A DNA stretch of 64,000 bases from Tissierellaceae bacterium (GTDB taxonomy: Bacteria > Bacillota > Clostridia > Tissierellales > Tissierellaceae): contig JALNZV010000005.1 of NCBI GenBank assembly GCA_023229175.1, positions 1 through 64,000 of the forward strand, read 5' to 3'. The notes beneath the pieces were generated by a model, which worked only from the letters and a program-made list of their open reading frames with translations, was not told the DNA's origin and made no database searches. Position numbers and translations under genes: made by a program. This document shows, piece by piece, positions 49,514 to 59,159 of this stretch. Numbering within the stretch: the first letter of the stretch is position 1; the number at the start of each line of letters is the position of its first letter.

Positions 49514-51397
49514 TTGAGATATTCTAGGTCTAGAAATAAATTTTCAAACTTATTAGAAAACCCTTTATTTGCAGAAGCTTTGCTCATTGGAATAACAATC
49601 TTCAGTATATTCACCAAAGTTATATACCTTCAATACACTATTAAACTAAAGGAGCCTCCTTTCAGTTTGTTAAACTATGTTTCTGTTTACATTTTTTTAA
49701 GCAGCATTACAATTGTGCTGTTTGCTGTCCTATGGTTTCCAAAACGATACAAGGGGATATTACTTTTTCTCAATATAGTACTGTCTTTAGTATTTTTTAG
49801 CGACACTCTTTACGGTAGATACTACGGTATTCCCCTTACAATTCCTATTTTATATCAAATTGGATTCGTAAATGATATTTCAGAAAGTATTTTTTCTTTA
49901 CTAAAAATAAAAGACATAGTATTTTTTATAGATATTCCTGTTTTTATTTCGCTAATATTTTTAACTAGAACAAGTACCATAAGATTTCAACGAAAAAAAT
50001 CCACAAAAAGAAATGTGATAATCGCCCTTGCTATTGTCCTTTCCATAGTAGCTTTTAAAGGGCTAGGAAAAAGGGTAGATAGGACAAGGCATGCTTACCA
50101 AAGAAAAAACATAGCACAGGATTTTGGAACTTTATATTTTCACGGATTTGACGTATACGATTTTGCAAAACAAAAAATAACGAGAAACAGGCCATTGAGG
50201 GAAAAGGAAAAGGAATTAATTAGAGAATTTTTTGGCAATAAAGGCAATAATCAAAGTAAGTACCATGGCATATCCTCCAACAAAAATATAATAGTTATTC
50301 AAGTTGAAGCCATGCAGGAATTCGCGGTAGATTTAACTATTGAAGGCGAGGAAGTTACACCATTTCTAAATAGGTTAAAAGAAAATAGCTTTTATTTTGA
50401 AAATATATATCATCAAGTAGCGGGAGGAAATACTTCCGATGCTGAGTTTATGCTCAATAATTCTTTGTACCCTGCACCAACTGGTTCAGTAAACTATTTA
50501 TATCCAACAAATAGATTTATATCATTAGGTGAGATATTAGGTCGTGAAGGATATGTGTCAAGGGCATTTCATGGATATGAGCCTTCTTTTTGGAATAGGG
50601 AAGCAATATATCGAAATTACAAATACGACAAGTTTTATAGTTGGAATGATTTTGAATTAAAGGAAATCAGGGGATGGGCCATTAGCGATGAGTCATTTTT
50701 CAAGCAATCCTTAGATATATCCCTTGAAAATGAAAAGTTTTTTAGTTTTTTAATTACTTTATCTTCCCACCACCCCTATGGAGGCTTTGACGATATAGAT
50801 TTGAACACAGGGAAGTTGGAGGGAACTCAGGTGGGAAATTATCTAAAATCCATGAGATACGTAGATATGGCAATTGAAAGTTTATTTAAAAAACTAAAGG
50901 ATTTAGGAGAATTAAATAATACGATGGTAATAATATATGGAGATCACAATGGACTATACGAAGACCAAAGAGCCTTGGTAGAAGATTTATTAGACCTCGA
51001 TGGGTCCAATGTGGATTGGAAAAAAACTCAAAAAGTTCCCCTTTGGATTTTCAGTGGACAAAATAAAGGAGAAAATATAAAAAAGGTAGGTGGGCAGATA
51101 GATATAATGCCTACTATAATGGACCTTTTAGGATTGGAGAACTCCTTTAGTTTTGGGAAATCTTTACTTATGGAAGAACCGGGATATTGTGTAAAAAGAG
51201 ACGGGACCGTTATACTTGAGGACTACTTTTTTGACAATAGCGTCAAAACACTGTACCATCTGGAATCTAACGAAATCGTAGATAATTCATTAATACTGGC
51301 AGATATAGAAGAGAAGCAAAAGGAATTAATAATTTCAGATATTATACTGGGGAAAAACCTATTTAACCACGATAAACTTTTAGAAATATTAGAGTAG
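49514..51397 (+). CDS. LTA synthase-family sulfatase-fold transferase
   Basis: This membrane enzyme of 627 residues has five N-terminal helices and a large extracellular sulfatase-fold domain. Catalytic residues in LtaS order are visible: Glu in VIQVEAMQEF, nucleophile Thr in AGGNTSDAEF, and DH in IYGDHNGLYEDQ. Such enzymes polymerise glycerol phosphate on lipid or modify other wall polymers. The start is TTG after GAGGTG. It opens a cluster with O-antigen-ligase-like, GT4, CsaB and TagA genes, so a surface polymer substrate is likely. Confidence 0.9.
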   Translation: MRYSRSRNKFSNLLENPLFAEALLIGITIFSIFTKVIYLQYTIKLKEPPFSLLNYVSVYIFLSSITIVLFAVLWFPKRYKGILLFLNIVLSLVFFSDTLYGRYYGIPLTIPILYQIGFVNDISESIFSLLKIKDIVFFIDIPVFISLIFLTRTSTIRFQRKKSTKRNVIIALAIVLSIVAFKGLGKRVDRTRHAYQRKNIAQDFGTLYFHGFDVYDFAKQKITRNRPLREKEKELIREFFGNKGNNQSKYHGISSNKNIIVIQVEAMQEFAVDLTIEGEEVTPFLNRLKENSFYFENIYHQVAGGNTSDAEFMLNNSLYPAPTGSVNYLYPTNRFISLGEILGREGYVSRAFHGYEPSFWNREAIYRNYKYDKFYSWNDFELKEIRGWAISDESFFKQSLDISLENEKFFSFLITLSSHHPYGGFDDIDLNTGKLEGTQVGNYLKSMRYVDMAIESLFKKLKDLGELNNTMVIIYGDHNGLYEDQRALVEDLLDLDGSNVDWKKTQKVPLWIFSGQNKGENIKKVGGQIDIMPTIMDLLGLENSFSFGKSLLMEEPGYCVKRDGTVILEDYFFDNSVKTLYHLESNEIVDNSLILADIEEKQKELIISDIILGKNLFNHDKLLEILE

Positions 51398-51411
51398 AGA
51401 GGTATAAGTAT

Positions 51412-52902
51412 ATGCTTACAAATTCAATTATTTTATATAGCTTGGGAAAACTTGTCCAAGTTGTCAAAGATGTATATAGGGAAAGCTACATTGGGCGAAT
51501 AATAGGTGAAACGGCAGCGTTTTTTACAGGACTGTTAGATAACAGTTTAATTATTAGATTTTTAATGGGAAAAGTTGGGCCTGAGGTGGACATTGAAAAC
51601 AGCATGATATTCGGCAGAAGACAGAAAAAGTCTTCTATATTAGTTAATCGATTGAAATCAACTGTAGAGAAGATAGTAGATAATAGCTTTATTTTCAGGT
51701 TTGTTTTAGAGGAAAACATCAACTTTTACTTGTTCGCCATTACAATACTTGCATTGCCCTTTATATCTACTTCCGTGGGTTTAGTATTGGGTTTTGGAAT
51801 TATTGGGCTTACAATTTTATCGAACATATATAGAGGGAATAAGTTTGAATACCCAAAGTTGTTTTTTTTCTTTTCAATTCTATTTCTAATATCTATTTTT
51901 ATCAATGGAGCAATTAATACAGGGCCTTCCAATGCCTTGGAGGTCTTTATAATATTTGTAATATTTGTAGGATTAGGACTATTTGTACCATACATTGTCG
52001 GTGATAAAAAGAAATTAAAACTCATTTTAAATGTAATTTCCTTTACGGTAGTTCTTTTGGGTATATACGGCATTTATCAGTTTATATTTGGCGCCCCTAT
52101 GGATGAAGCATGGCTCGATAAAGACGTGGCTCCTAATGTAATTAGGGTCTATAGTGCCTTTGGAAACCCCAATGTATATGGAGAATATTTGGTTTTGGTA
52201 CTGCCTGTTATTTTTGCACTTTTTTATACAGAAAAGGATAAATTTAAAAAAGTTATATATTTACTCATTTTAATCCTTGGATTCGGAAATGTTTTTCTTA
52301 CATTTTCAAGAGGCAGTATGTTGAGCCTGGCCATTGCCATGCTTATTGTTGTCATACTGAAGGCTCACTCATATATTCCTGTAGTCGTTATTTTAAGTTT
52401 ATTGGGTTCCCTAGCATTGCCCGAATCCATTATCAGAAGAATACTATCCATATTTACAGGTGGAGATACTTCAACTAGCTATAGGAAATCCATTTATCAG
52501 GCATCCGTAAATATGCTTAAAGATTATTTTGTCACTGGAACAGGACTGGGACAGTTTAAAGAAATTTATAAGGTCTATTCCTTAAATGCCGCCAAATCCT
52601 TTCATGCTCACAATACTTTTTTAATGATTTCCATTGAAATGGGAGTATTGGGCATAGGATCATTTTTTGCTATGCTAATATCATGGGCCAGAGAGGCAAT
52701 TTCAACCTTGAAATACAAAGATGACGACATGAGTTTTATTTCCATTAGCATCTTTGCTGGCATAGTAGGTTGTTCTATACAGGGAATGGTAGACCATATA
52801 TGGCACAATTACGACATTATGTTTATGTATTTTATATTATTGGGCCTTGGAATATCGAGTACATTTTTGATAGAAAGAAAAGGTGCGATGGGGAATGAAT
52901 AA
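51412..52902 (+). CDS. O-antigen ligase/polymerase-like membrane protein
   Basis: This 496-residue protein has an N-terminal hydrophilic stretch of about 100 residues, then about ten hydrophobic helices with the Wzy_C/O-antigen-ligase loop AYSAFGNPNVYGEYLVL-like sequence (about 245-260) and a late AKSFHAHNTFLMI. These proteins join lipid-linked glycans to acceptors or polymerise them. In a Gram-positive cluster it may transfer a secondary wall polymer. It overlaps the next glycosyltransferase gene. Confidence 0.85.
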   Translation: MLTNSIILYSLGKLVQVVKDVYRESYIGRIIGETAAFFTGLLDNSLIIRFLMGKVGPEVDIENSMIFGRRQKKSSILVNRLKSTVEKIVDNSFIFRFVLEENINFYLFAITILALPFISTSVGLVLGFGIIGLTILSNIYRGNKFEYPKLFFFFSILFLISIFINGAINTGPSNALEVFIIFVIFVGLGLFVPYIVGDKKKLKLILNVISFTVVLLGIYGIYQFIFGAPMDEAWLDKDVAPNVIRVYSAFGNPNVYGEYLVLVLPVIFALFYTEKDKFKKVIYLLILILGFGNVFLTFSRGSMLSLAIAMLIVVILKAHSYIPVVVILSLLGSLALPESIIRRILSIFTGGDTSTSYRKSIYQASVNMLKDYFVTGTGLGQFKEIYKVYSLNAAKSFHAHNTFLMISIEMGVLGIGSFFAMLISWAREAISTLKYKDDDMSFISISIFAGIVGCSIQGMVDHIWHNYDIMFMYFILLGLGISSTFLIERKGAMGNE

Positions 52903-53983
52903 AATAAAAGTAATGCATATAGTTACGGACATGGGTTTTGGAGGTGCAGGGAAGTATCTGCTAAATATTTGCAAGTACCTAGATAGGGAAAAATATGAAC
53001 TTACAGTTGTGGTACCAAAAGGCAGCGTACTTAAATCAAAGGTACAGCAATTTCCTGAAACTATTGTGATGGAATCTAACGGCATAGATAGGAGGTCATT
53101 TAGTTTTCAGGGTGTCAAAGAACTATATAAACTTATGAAGATAGATAATCCTGAAATCGTTCACTCCCATGCTTGTTTATCAGCTAGAATTGCCGCATAT
53201 TTAAGGGGAGTCAGAAAAACTGTTTATACTAGGCATAGCCTATTACCACCAAATAGGGGATTGAAGAAAACCACAAAAGTTATTTTAAGCAGAATACTGG
53301 GAAGCAAGGCTATAGCCGTATCCAAAGCTGTAAAGGATAATCTAGCTGCCGAGGGTGAAAGGCAAAGTGATATTTATCTAATATATAATGGAGTAGAGTT
53401 GCCAGATAAAGCTTATGAGAAGGAGCATTTAAGGGAAAAATATAGATTATCTGATAAAGATATTGTTATTACGTTAGTTGGAAGACTGAATAAGGTAAAG
53501 GGTCAAGAACATCTATTAAAGGTTACAGAACTGTTGAATAGTGAAATAAATGGTTTTAAAGTTTTACTAGTAGGTGAAGGACCTGAACGTCGAAGCTTGG
53601 AAAATTTCGTCAAGGAAGAGATATTGCCAGTAGAATTTTTAGGCCATATAAATGAAATAGACGAAATATACAGTTTATCTGATATTGTGGTCAATACATC
53701 AAATTCTGAGGCATTTCCATTTGCCGTATTGGAGGCATTTTCACATAAAAAACCAGTTGTGGCCTTTAATGTGGGTGGCATAGGGGAGGCAATAACCAAT
53801 GGGCAAGATGGATTTCTTGTAGATTTCTTAGATTATGAGCAATTCTCCTCTAGACTTACGGAACTGATGAGAAATGAAAATCAAAGAGAAGAATTTGGAC
53901 AAAGAGGATTTGAAAAAGTCAAATCAGAATTTGCGGTGGAAGAAATGATTAAAAAGATTGAAAACGTTTACGGAGGTATTTAA
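52895..53983 (+). CDS. Glycosyltransferase family 4
   Basis: This GT-B glycosyltransferase of about 362 residues has the N-terminal acceptor domain HIVTDMGFGGAGKYLLNI and the donor domain VGRLNKVKGQEHLLK, then VGEGPERRSLENF. The NTSNSEAFPFAVLEAF stretch carries the ExxxxxxxE donor-sugar motif. The start is uncertain: the ATG at 52895 is chosen, and a GTG at 52883 is possible. It probably builds the repeat unit of the surface polymer. Confidence 0.88.
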   Translation: MNKIKVMHIVTDMGFGGAGKYLLNICKYLDREKYELTVVVPKGSVLKSKVQQFPETIVMESNGIDRRSFSFQGVKELYKLMKIDNPEIVHSHACLSARIAAYLRGVRKTVYTRHSLLPPNRGLKKTTKVILSRILGSKAIAVSKAVKDNLAAEGERQSDIYLIYNGVELPDKAYEKEHLREKYRLSDKDIVITLVGRLNKVKGQEHLLKVTELLNSEINGFKVLLVGEGPERRSLENFVKEEILPVEFLGHINEIDEIYSLSDIVVNTSNSEAFPFAVLEAFSHKKPVVAFNVGGIGEAITNGQDGFLVDFLDYEQFSSRLTELMRNENQREEFGQRGFEKVKSEFAVEEMIKKIENVYGGI

Positions 53984-54448
53984 ATGAATTGGATAAGAAA
54001 AATTGGTATAATCGATATCGCAATCGTCGTGATTGTGTTAGGAGCTGTATTTTATCTAGTTAAACCTTTCCGAAGCAGGGCAGATGTCATAAAAAACACT
54101 ACTCCTATTGTCTATACTTTTGAGACGAAGGCTGTACAAATGGAATTTATAAACCAATTAGAATTTGGTATAGACGTATATGACTCTAACAAAAATTATT
54201 ATTTAGGAAAGATTAAGGATTTTAGATATGAACCCTACAGAGAAAAATTTGAAGATAAAGAAAAGGGAGTAATAACCTTAGTGGAATATCCAAATTTATA
54301 TACAGCATTAATAGATATAGAGGCAAATGCACAAATTGAAAACGACGTGATTTTAGTCGATAGAGAAGAAATTAGATCGGGATTATATCTCCCCGTTAAG
54401 GGTAAGGGCTTTGCAAGCTATGGATATATAATCGGTATTGAGAGGTAA
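53984..54448 (+). CDS. DUF4330-family membrane-anchored protein (first copy)
   Basis: The 154-residue protein has an N-terminal helix (IGIIDIAIVVIVLGAVFYL) and an outside beta-rich domain. A homologous gene follows immediately, and both resemble DUF4330 proteins found in surface-polysaccharide clusters. The function is unknown; a structural or modulating role in polymer export is only a guess. Its stop overlaps the next start by 1 nt. Confidence 0.78.
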   Translation: MNWIRKIGIIDIAIVVIVLGAVFYLVKPFRSRADVIKNTTPIVYTFETKAVQMEFINQLEFGIDVYDSNKNYYLGKIKDFRYEPYREKFEDKEKGVITLVEYPNLYTALIDIEANAQIENDVILVDREEIRSGLYLPVKGKGFASYGYIIGIER

Positions 54449-54930
54449 TGGATATGAAAAGAAAATTAAACTGGATTGACTATACTATTATTATAATAAT
54501 TCTAGGAGTGTTATTCGTTTTAGGCACAAAGGTTAGAAACTTTATACCGCAAAAAACTACAGTAGAAAACAATACACAAAGTTCCAAGAGGGAAGTAGTG
54601 CTCAAAATAGAGGATGTGAGAAAATACTCAGTAGATTCCATAAAAGCTGGGGAAAATATTTACTCTGACGATACGAATTATCTATTTGGCAAAATAAAAG
54701 ATATAGAGATTGAAGATTCCTATTTGATTCTTGTAAAGAATAACGGTGAAGTAGTAGAGACCAGAAGCCCTGAAAGGTATAATATTATATTGACAGTAGA
54801 TTGCAATGTCTTAGATAGAACAAATGGATATTATTCCGAAGGTATTACTGAGATTAAAGTAAATTCTACTGGTAAGTATAAAACAATTGGGCTTTTATTT
54901 ACTGCTACCGTTCAAAGTATAGGGGAGTAG
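54448..54930 (+). CDS. DUF4330-family membrane-anchored protein (second copy)
   Basis: This 160-residue protein shares the plan of its neighbour: a start KLNWIDYTIIIIILGVLFVL, then a beta-rich domain with ENIYSDDTNYLFGKIKDIE that mirrors DVYDSNKNYYLGKIKDF in the first copy. The pair looks like an old tandem duplication. Both lie between two GT4 genes. Function unknown. Confidence 0.78.
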   Translation: MDMKRKLNWIDYTIIIIILGVLFVLGTKVRNFIPQKTTVENNTQSSKREVVLKIEDVRKYSVDSIKAGENIYSDDTNYLFGKIKDIEIEDSYLILVKNNGEVVETRSPERYNIILTVDCNVLDRTNGYYSEGITEIKVNSTGKYKTIGLLFTATVQSIGE

Positions 54931-54936
54931 ATTGAA

Positions 54937-56013
54937 ATGGGCAAGGAAAAAAAAGTTATATTGCAAGCATTAATGGGCTTAGATATTGGAGGAGCGGAGA
55001 CTCATGTAGTGGAATTGTCCAAGGAATTGAAGAAAAGAGGTTATAGAATCATAGTTGCATCTAATGGAGGAGTATATGAAGATATATTAAAAGAAGAAGG
55101 AATAGAATTAGTCAATGTGCCTCTACACACAAAAAGTCCTTGGGCAGTCATTAAATCCATAGAAATACTTTATAAACTTATAAAAAAAGAGAATATAAAT
55201 TTAGTACATGCCCATGCAAGGATCCCGGCATTTATTTTGTCGTTGTTGCAGAGGAGACTGGGATTCACAATGTTTACAACAGCTCATGGGATATTCCATG
55301 TGAATTTTGTATTGAAATACATAACCAGATGGGGAGATGAAGTATTTGCAGTTAGCAAGGAAGTAAGGAATTATTTATTAGACAATTATTCGGTAAAAGA
55401 AAGTTCAATACACAACAACATTAACGGAATAAATTTAGAGGAATTTAAAATTTTTGACGATGTAGATGAAAAGGATTATATTGTCCACGTAAGTAGGCTG
55501 GAAAAAGGCACAAGCTCTATTGCTAGGCTGTTAATTGACTATGGGAAAAATAATAGGCATAGAAAAGTTATTATAGTTGGTGGCGGTGAACAATTGGAAA
55601 GCCTGAGGGAGGAAGCTAAAAGCATTGATAATGTTTATTTGCCTGGTAAAAGCACAGATGTGACTGACTTTTTGGGAAAAGCCAGAATTTTTATTGGAGT
55701 AGGCAGAGCAGCCTTAGAAGCCATGAGTTGTAATATACCTGTAATATTGGCTGGGACCTTCGGTTACTTGGGATTGTTAGATGAAGGCAATATCGATTTT
55801 GCTGCGGAAAACAACTTTTCTGCTAGGTATACAAATGAGATAAGTTACGGGTCATTAAGTGGAGATTTAGATTTAATATTTCAAGGTAAAGCTAGCTTTG
55901 ATTACTCTTGGGAACGAAAGTACATTGAAAAAAATTACTCTTTAGATACAATGGTAAATAAATATGAGAAAGTTTACAAACTCTATTTGGAGGATGAATA
56001 TGAAGAGAGTTAA
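54937..56013 (+). CDS. Glycosyltransferase family 4
   Basis: This 358-residue GT-B enzyme has an N-terminal ALMGLDIGGAETHVVELSKE, then VHAHARIPAFILS, a donor domain with VHVSRLEKGTSSIARL and IIVGGGEQLESLREE, and the late GRAALEAMSCNIPVILAG donor-binding segment. It is followed by csaB, overlapping its start by 14 nt. It is likely to act on the same polymer as the first GT4. Confidence 0.9.
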   Translation: MGKEKKVILQALMGLDIGGAETHVVELSKELKKRGYRIIVASNGGVYEDILKEEGIELVNVPLHTKSPWAVIKSIEILYKLIKKENINLVHAHARIPAFILSLLQRRLGFTMFTTAHGIFHVNFVLKYITRWGDEVFAVSKEVRNYLLDNYSVKESSIHNNINGINLEEFKIFDDVDEKDYIVHVSRLEKGTSSIARLLIDYGKNNRHRKVIIVGGGEQLESLREEAKSIDNVYLPGKSTDVTDFLGKARIFIGVGRAALEAMSCNIPVILAGTFGYLGLLDEGNIDFAAENNFSARYTNEISYGSLSGDLDLIFQGKASFDYSWERKYIEKNYSLDTMVNKYEKVYKLYLEDEYEES

Positions 56014-57061
56014 AAGTTTAATAATCGGTTATTATGGATCCGAAAATATAGGCGACGAAATGCTGCTGAAAGGAACCATAGATATTCTAAATAGAGTGTT
56101 TGGAAACCCTGAAATTACCGCAATCACGTATAGCGTCTTGGATACGAGGGAAAGACATCAGATTAATGGGATAAGCAGGAATAAATACTTTGAAATATAT
56201 AAGGGAATAAAAAATTCTGATATAGTCGTAGGCGGAGGAGGGTCGATGTTACAAAATGTAACTAGCAATAGATCCCTGATTTACTACCTTACAATTTTGA
56301 TGTTGGCAAGGATAATGGGGAAAAAGGTAGTACTCCTTGGAAATGGAATAGGTCCTCTTAGGGGAAGTTTTTTCAAGAAAATTACCATAAGGGTATTAAG
56401 GGGACTAGATGGGATTGTCTTAAGGGACGAAGAATCCTACAATCTTTTAAAATTCCATGAACTAAACAACATACATCTGGGAAACGATTTGGCATTTACC
56501 CTAGATTACAAACTAGTAGCTCCCCAAGAAAAAAAGATTGTTTTAAACTTACGTAAGTGGGTCGAGAACGGTAAATTTAATGGAGCAATAGAAGATTTCG
56601 TAAGATTTTTAGCAAGCCAAGGATTTAAAGTGGTTTTACTCCCTTTTCAAGGCGGTAATGACGATATAATTTTAGGAGAAATAGCAGAAAACATAACCAA
56701 TGAGGATGTCATTTTCTCCGGCTCTTTGGAATACGAAAGCCTTTTACATGAAATATCGTCATCGGAAATTTTTATTGGGATGAGGTTACACGGATTGATA
56801 TTTAGTTCTATGGTTAATACGCCTTTTATAGGACTGTGCTACGATCCAAAAGTAAGGGTGTTTTCACAGAAACAAGAGCAGATTTATATTGAAGATTTAG
56901 AAAATGTTAGCTCTAAGGTTCTAATAGATGCATTTAAAAAATTGTATGGGGAACTTCATAGCTACAACAGAAAACTAAAAATAAATACTGAAGGTATCTT
57001 ATTGCTAAATCCAGTAAATGAAAAAGTCTTAAAGAACATCATGGATGCGAAGGAGGATTAA
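56000..57061 (+). CDS. csaB: Polysaccharide pyruvyl transferase CsaB
   Basis: This enzyme adds ketal-linked pyruvate to a wall polysaccharide, which allows S-layer-homology (SLH) proteins to bind. The 353-residue GT-B-like protein starts MKRVKSLIIGYYGSENIGDE and has VVGGGGSMLQN and the late FIGMRLHGLIFSSMV, matching CsaB. The ATG at 56000 has TTGGAGG upstream; a longer frame overlaps the GT4 gene. It implies that the cell carries pyruvylated wall polymer and possibly SLH-anchored surface proteins. Confidence 0.93.
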   Translation: MKRVKSLIIGYYGSENIGDEMLLKGTIDILNRVFGNPEITAITYSVLDTRERHQINGISRNKYFEIYKGIKNSDIVVGGGGSMLQNVTSNRSLIYYLTILMLARIMGKKVVLLGNGIGPLRGSFFKKITIRVLRGLDGIVLRDEESYNLLKFHELNNIHLGNDLAFTLDYKLVAPQEKKIVLNLRKWVENGKFNGAIEDFVRFLASQGFKVVLLPFQGGNDDIILGEIAENITNEDVIFSGSLEYESLLHEISSSEIFIGMRLHGLIFSSMVNTPFIGLCYDPKVRVFSQKQEQIYIEDLENVSSKVLIDAFKKLYGELHSYNRKLKINTEGILLLNPVNEKVLKNIMDAKED

Positions 57062-57063
57062 AA

Positions 57064-57552
57064 GTGAGGAAGATTGTAAAAAATACTATTATAGGTTTTA
57101 GCATGGCAGCCATAATCTTTATGGGGGCAATAGCCTTTACTGAACCTGGCTCAGAGAATGACCCATTGGTTTCATTGAGTTATGTCGATATGAGAATAGA
57201 ACAATTGAAAAACTATATCGATGAAAAATTGTCTAGGGACGACTCCCAGGAGGAAGACGGTCCATGGAAAGTCGTGCAGGTGTCCGAAGGCGATTCTCTA
57301 ATATGTTATGGTGGAACAGAAATAATTCTTAGGTCGGGAAAAGCAAATGCTATTTCTGTTTTTACGGAAGACCTTGTAAGCGGAGTAATAATAGAAAATG
57401 GGATTACAAATATTACATTAGGAAGAGATTTAAAGATGGATGAAAACATAGAAGAAAATCACTTGCTTATTATTCCAAGGACTGATAGCAGAGGAGCATA
57501 TGCTGTAACCAACACGTACTGGCTTGTGAAAGGCGATTATAAGATTAAATAA
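57064..57552 (+). CDS. Secreted protein of unknown function in the wall cluster
   Basis: This 162-residue protein has an N-terminal signal or anchor (NTIIGFSMAAIIFMGAIAF), a short coiled stretch (YVDMRIEQLKNYIDEKL) and a C-terminal beta-rich region (WKVVQVSEGDSLICYGGTEI and TDSRGAYAVTN). I recognise no named family. The start is GTG. It sits between csaB and tagA, so an outer-surface role in the same process is likely. Confidence 0.75.
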   Translation: MRKIVKNTIIGFSMAAIIFMGAIAFTEPGSENDPLVSLSYVDMRIEQLKNYIDEKLSRDDSQEEDGPWKVVQVSEGDSLICYGGTEIILRSGKANAISVFTEDLVSGVIIENGITNITLGRDLKMDENIEENHLLIIPRTDSRGAYAVTNTYWLVKGDYKIK

Positions 57553-57563
57553 TAGGTGATTAA

Positions 57564-58319
57564 ATGGATATAATAGAGATATTTGGGACAAAGATATATA
57601 ATATTACCTTAGAAGAGACCCTGGATAAAATAAGGGAGTTTATAAATGGTGAAAGCCTGAAGGTCATTTTCACCCCAAATACGGAAATAGTAATGGCTGC
57701 CAAGGACGACAACGTCCTTAGGGATATTATAAATCAAGGGGATCTTATTGTCCCCGATGGCATAGGTTTAATATACGCATCGAGAATTAAAAAAAAGCCC
57801 CTGAAAGAAAGGGTCACTGGCTATGACATATCTATGAATATGTTAAATATGGCCGATGAAAATTCATATAGTCTATACTTATTGGGAGGTAAGGAAGGCA
57901 TTGCTCAGATCGCAAAGGACAAAATAGAAGAAAAATACAAGCATATAAAAGTGGCAGGGTATCATCATGGGTATTTTAAAGGAAGTCACAATGGGTATAC
58001 AGACCATGACGAAGAAAATAAAATAATCGATGAAATCAATTCCAAGAATCCTGATATAATTTTTCTTGGCCTGGGATTTCCCAAACAAGAAATTTGGATT
58101 GATGCAAATAAATCGAGGCTTAAGGGCAAAGTCATCATAGGAAATGGCGGGGTAATAGATGTCTTATCAGGAAATACTAAAAGGGCTCCTGAAATATTTT
58201 TAAAGTTAAACTTGGAGTGGTTTTATAGATTAATAAAAGAACCTTCTCGAATTAGGAGGCAAATGGCACTACCAAAATTTATGTTCAAGGTTATTTTTTC
58301 TAAAAATGTGATAAAATAA
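57564..58319 (+). CDS. WecB/TagA/CpsF-family glycosyltransferase
   Basis: This 251-residue enzyme transfers N-acetylmannosamine-type sugars to a lipid-linked GlcNAc, the linkage-unit step of wall polymer synthesis. Family motifs are VIFTPNTEIVMAA, DLIVPDGIGLIYASRI, ERVTGYDISM and GLGFPKQEIWI with NGGVIDVLSG. Length is normal. It supports the view that this cluster makes a wall-linked secondary polymer. Confidence 0.94.
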   Translation: MDIIEIFGTKIYNITLEETLDKIREFINGESLKVIFTPNTEIVMAAKDDNVLRDIINQGDLIVPDGIGLIYASRIKKKPLKERVTGYDISMNMLNMADENSYSLYLLGGKEGIAQIAKDKIEEKYKHIKVAGYHHGYFKGSHNGYTDHDEENKIIDEINSKNPDIIFLGLGFPKQEIWIDANKSRLKGKVIIGNGGVIDVLSGNTKRAPEIFLKLNLEWFYRLIKEPSRIRRQMALPKFMFKVIFSKNVIK

Positions 58320-58343
58320 GCAAGATAAATGGGAGGTTGGAAA

Positions 58344-59159
58344 ATGGAATTACAGCAAGTAGCAAATGAAATCAGAAAAAGCATCATAAGGATGTTGGAA
58401 AAGTCTAAATCTGGTCACCCAGGCGGATCCCTATCTGCCGTAGAGATAATGACCGCATTGTACTTTAAAGAAATGAATATAGATCCAAGTAACCCAAAAT
58501 GGGAAGAACGAGACAGATTTGTGTTGTCAAAGGGACATGGAACGCCAGTATTATATGGTACATTGGCTGAAAGGGGTTTTTTCCCCAAAAAAGAATTAGA
58601 TAGTTTTAGAAAAATCGATTCTATGCTGCAAGGGCATCCAGATATGAAATATACTCCAGGGGTAGACATGACTACAGGTTCCTTGGGTCAGGGCCTAGCC
58701 GCAGCCAATGGTATGGCCCTTGCTGGAAAATTAGATAATAAGGAGTACAGAGTCTACGCTATGATAGGTGACGGAGAGTCCCAAGAAGGCATTATATGGG
58801 AAGCATTGATGTTATCTGCCCATTACAAGCTGGATAATTTGACAGTTTTCCTTGATTATAACGGATTGCAAATCGATGGAAAAGTAAAGGACGTAATGAA
58901 CATTGAACCAATTGACGAGAAGTATAGGTCCTTCGGATGGCATATCATTAAGATTGATGGGCACTCATTTGAGGAAATATCTAAAGCAATTGAGGAGGCA
59001 AAGAAAACAAAGGGAAAACCTACTATGATAATAGCAAATACTGTAAAGGGAAAGGGAATATCCTATATGGAAAATCAAGCTGGATGGCATGGAAAGGCTC
59101 CCTCTCCTGAAGAAGCAAAAATAGCACTGGAGGAATTGGAGGTAGGTAAAAATGACTAA
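58344..59159 (+). CDS. Transketolase, N-terminal (TPP-binding) subunit
   Basis: This 271-residue half-transketolase shuttles two-carbon units in the pentose phosphate pathway. It has SGHPGGSLSAVEIMTALYF near the N-terminus and the TPP motif GDGESQEGIIWEALMLSAHY with the later DYNGLQIDG. The ATG at 58344 follows GGGAGG. It overlaps the C-terminal half by 8 nt. Split transketolases are common in anaerobic Firmicutes and archaea. Confidence 0.94.
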   Translation: MELQQVANEIRKSIIRMLEKSKSGHPGGSLSAVEIMTALYFKEMNIDPSNPKWEERDRFVLSKGHGTPVLYGTLAERGFFPKKELDSFRKIDSMLQGHPDMKYTPGVDMTTGSLGQGLAAANGMALAGKLDNKEYRVYAMIGDGESQEGIIWEALMLSAHYKLDNLTVFLDYNGLQIDGKVKDVMNIEPIDEKYRSFGWHIIKIDGHSFEEISKAIEEAKKTKGKPTMIIANTVKGKGISYMENQAGWHGKAPSPEEAKIALEELEVGKND

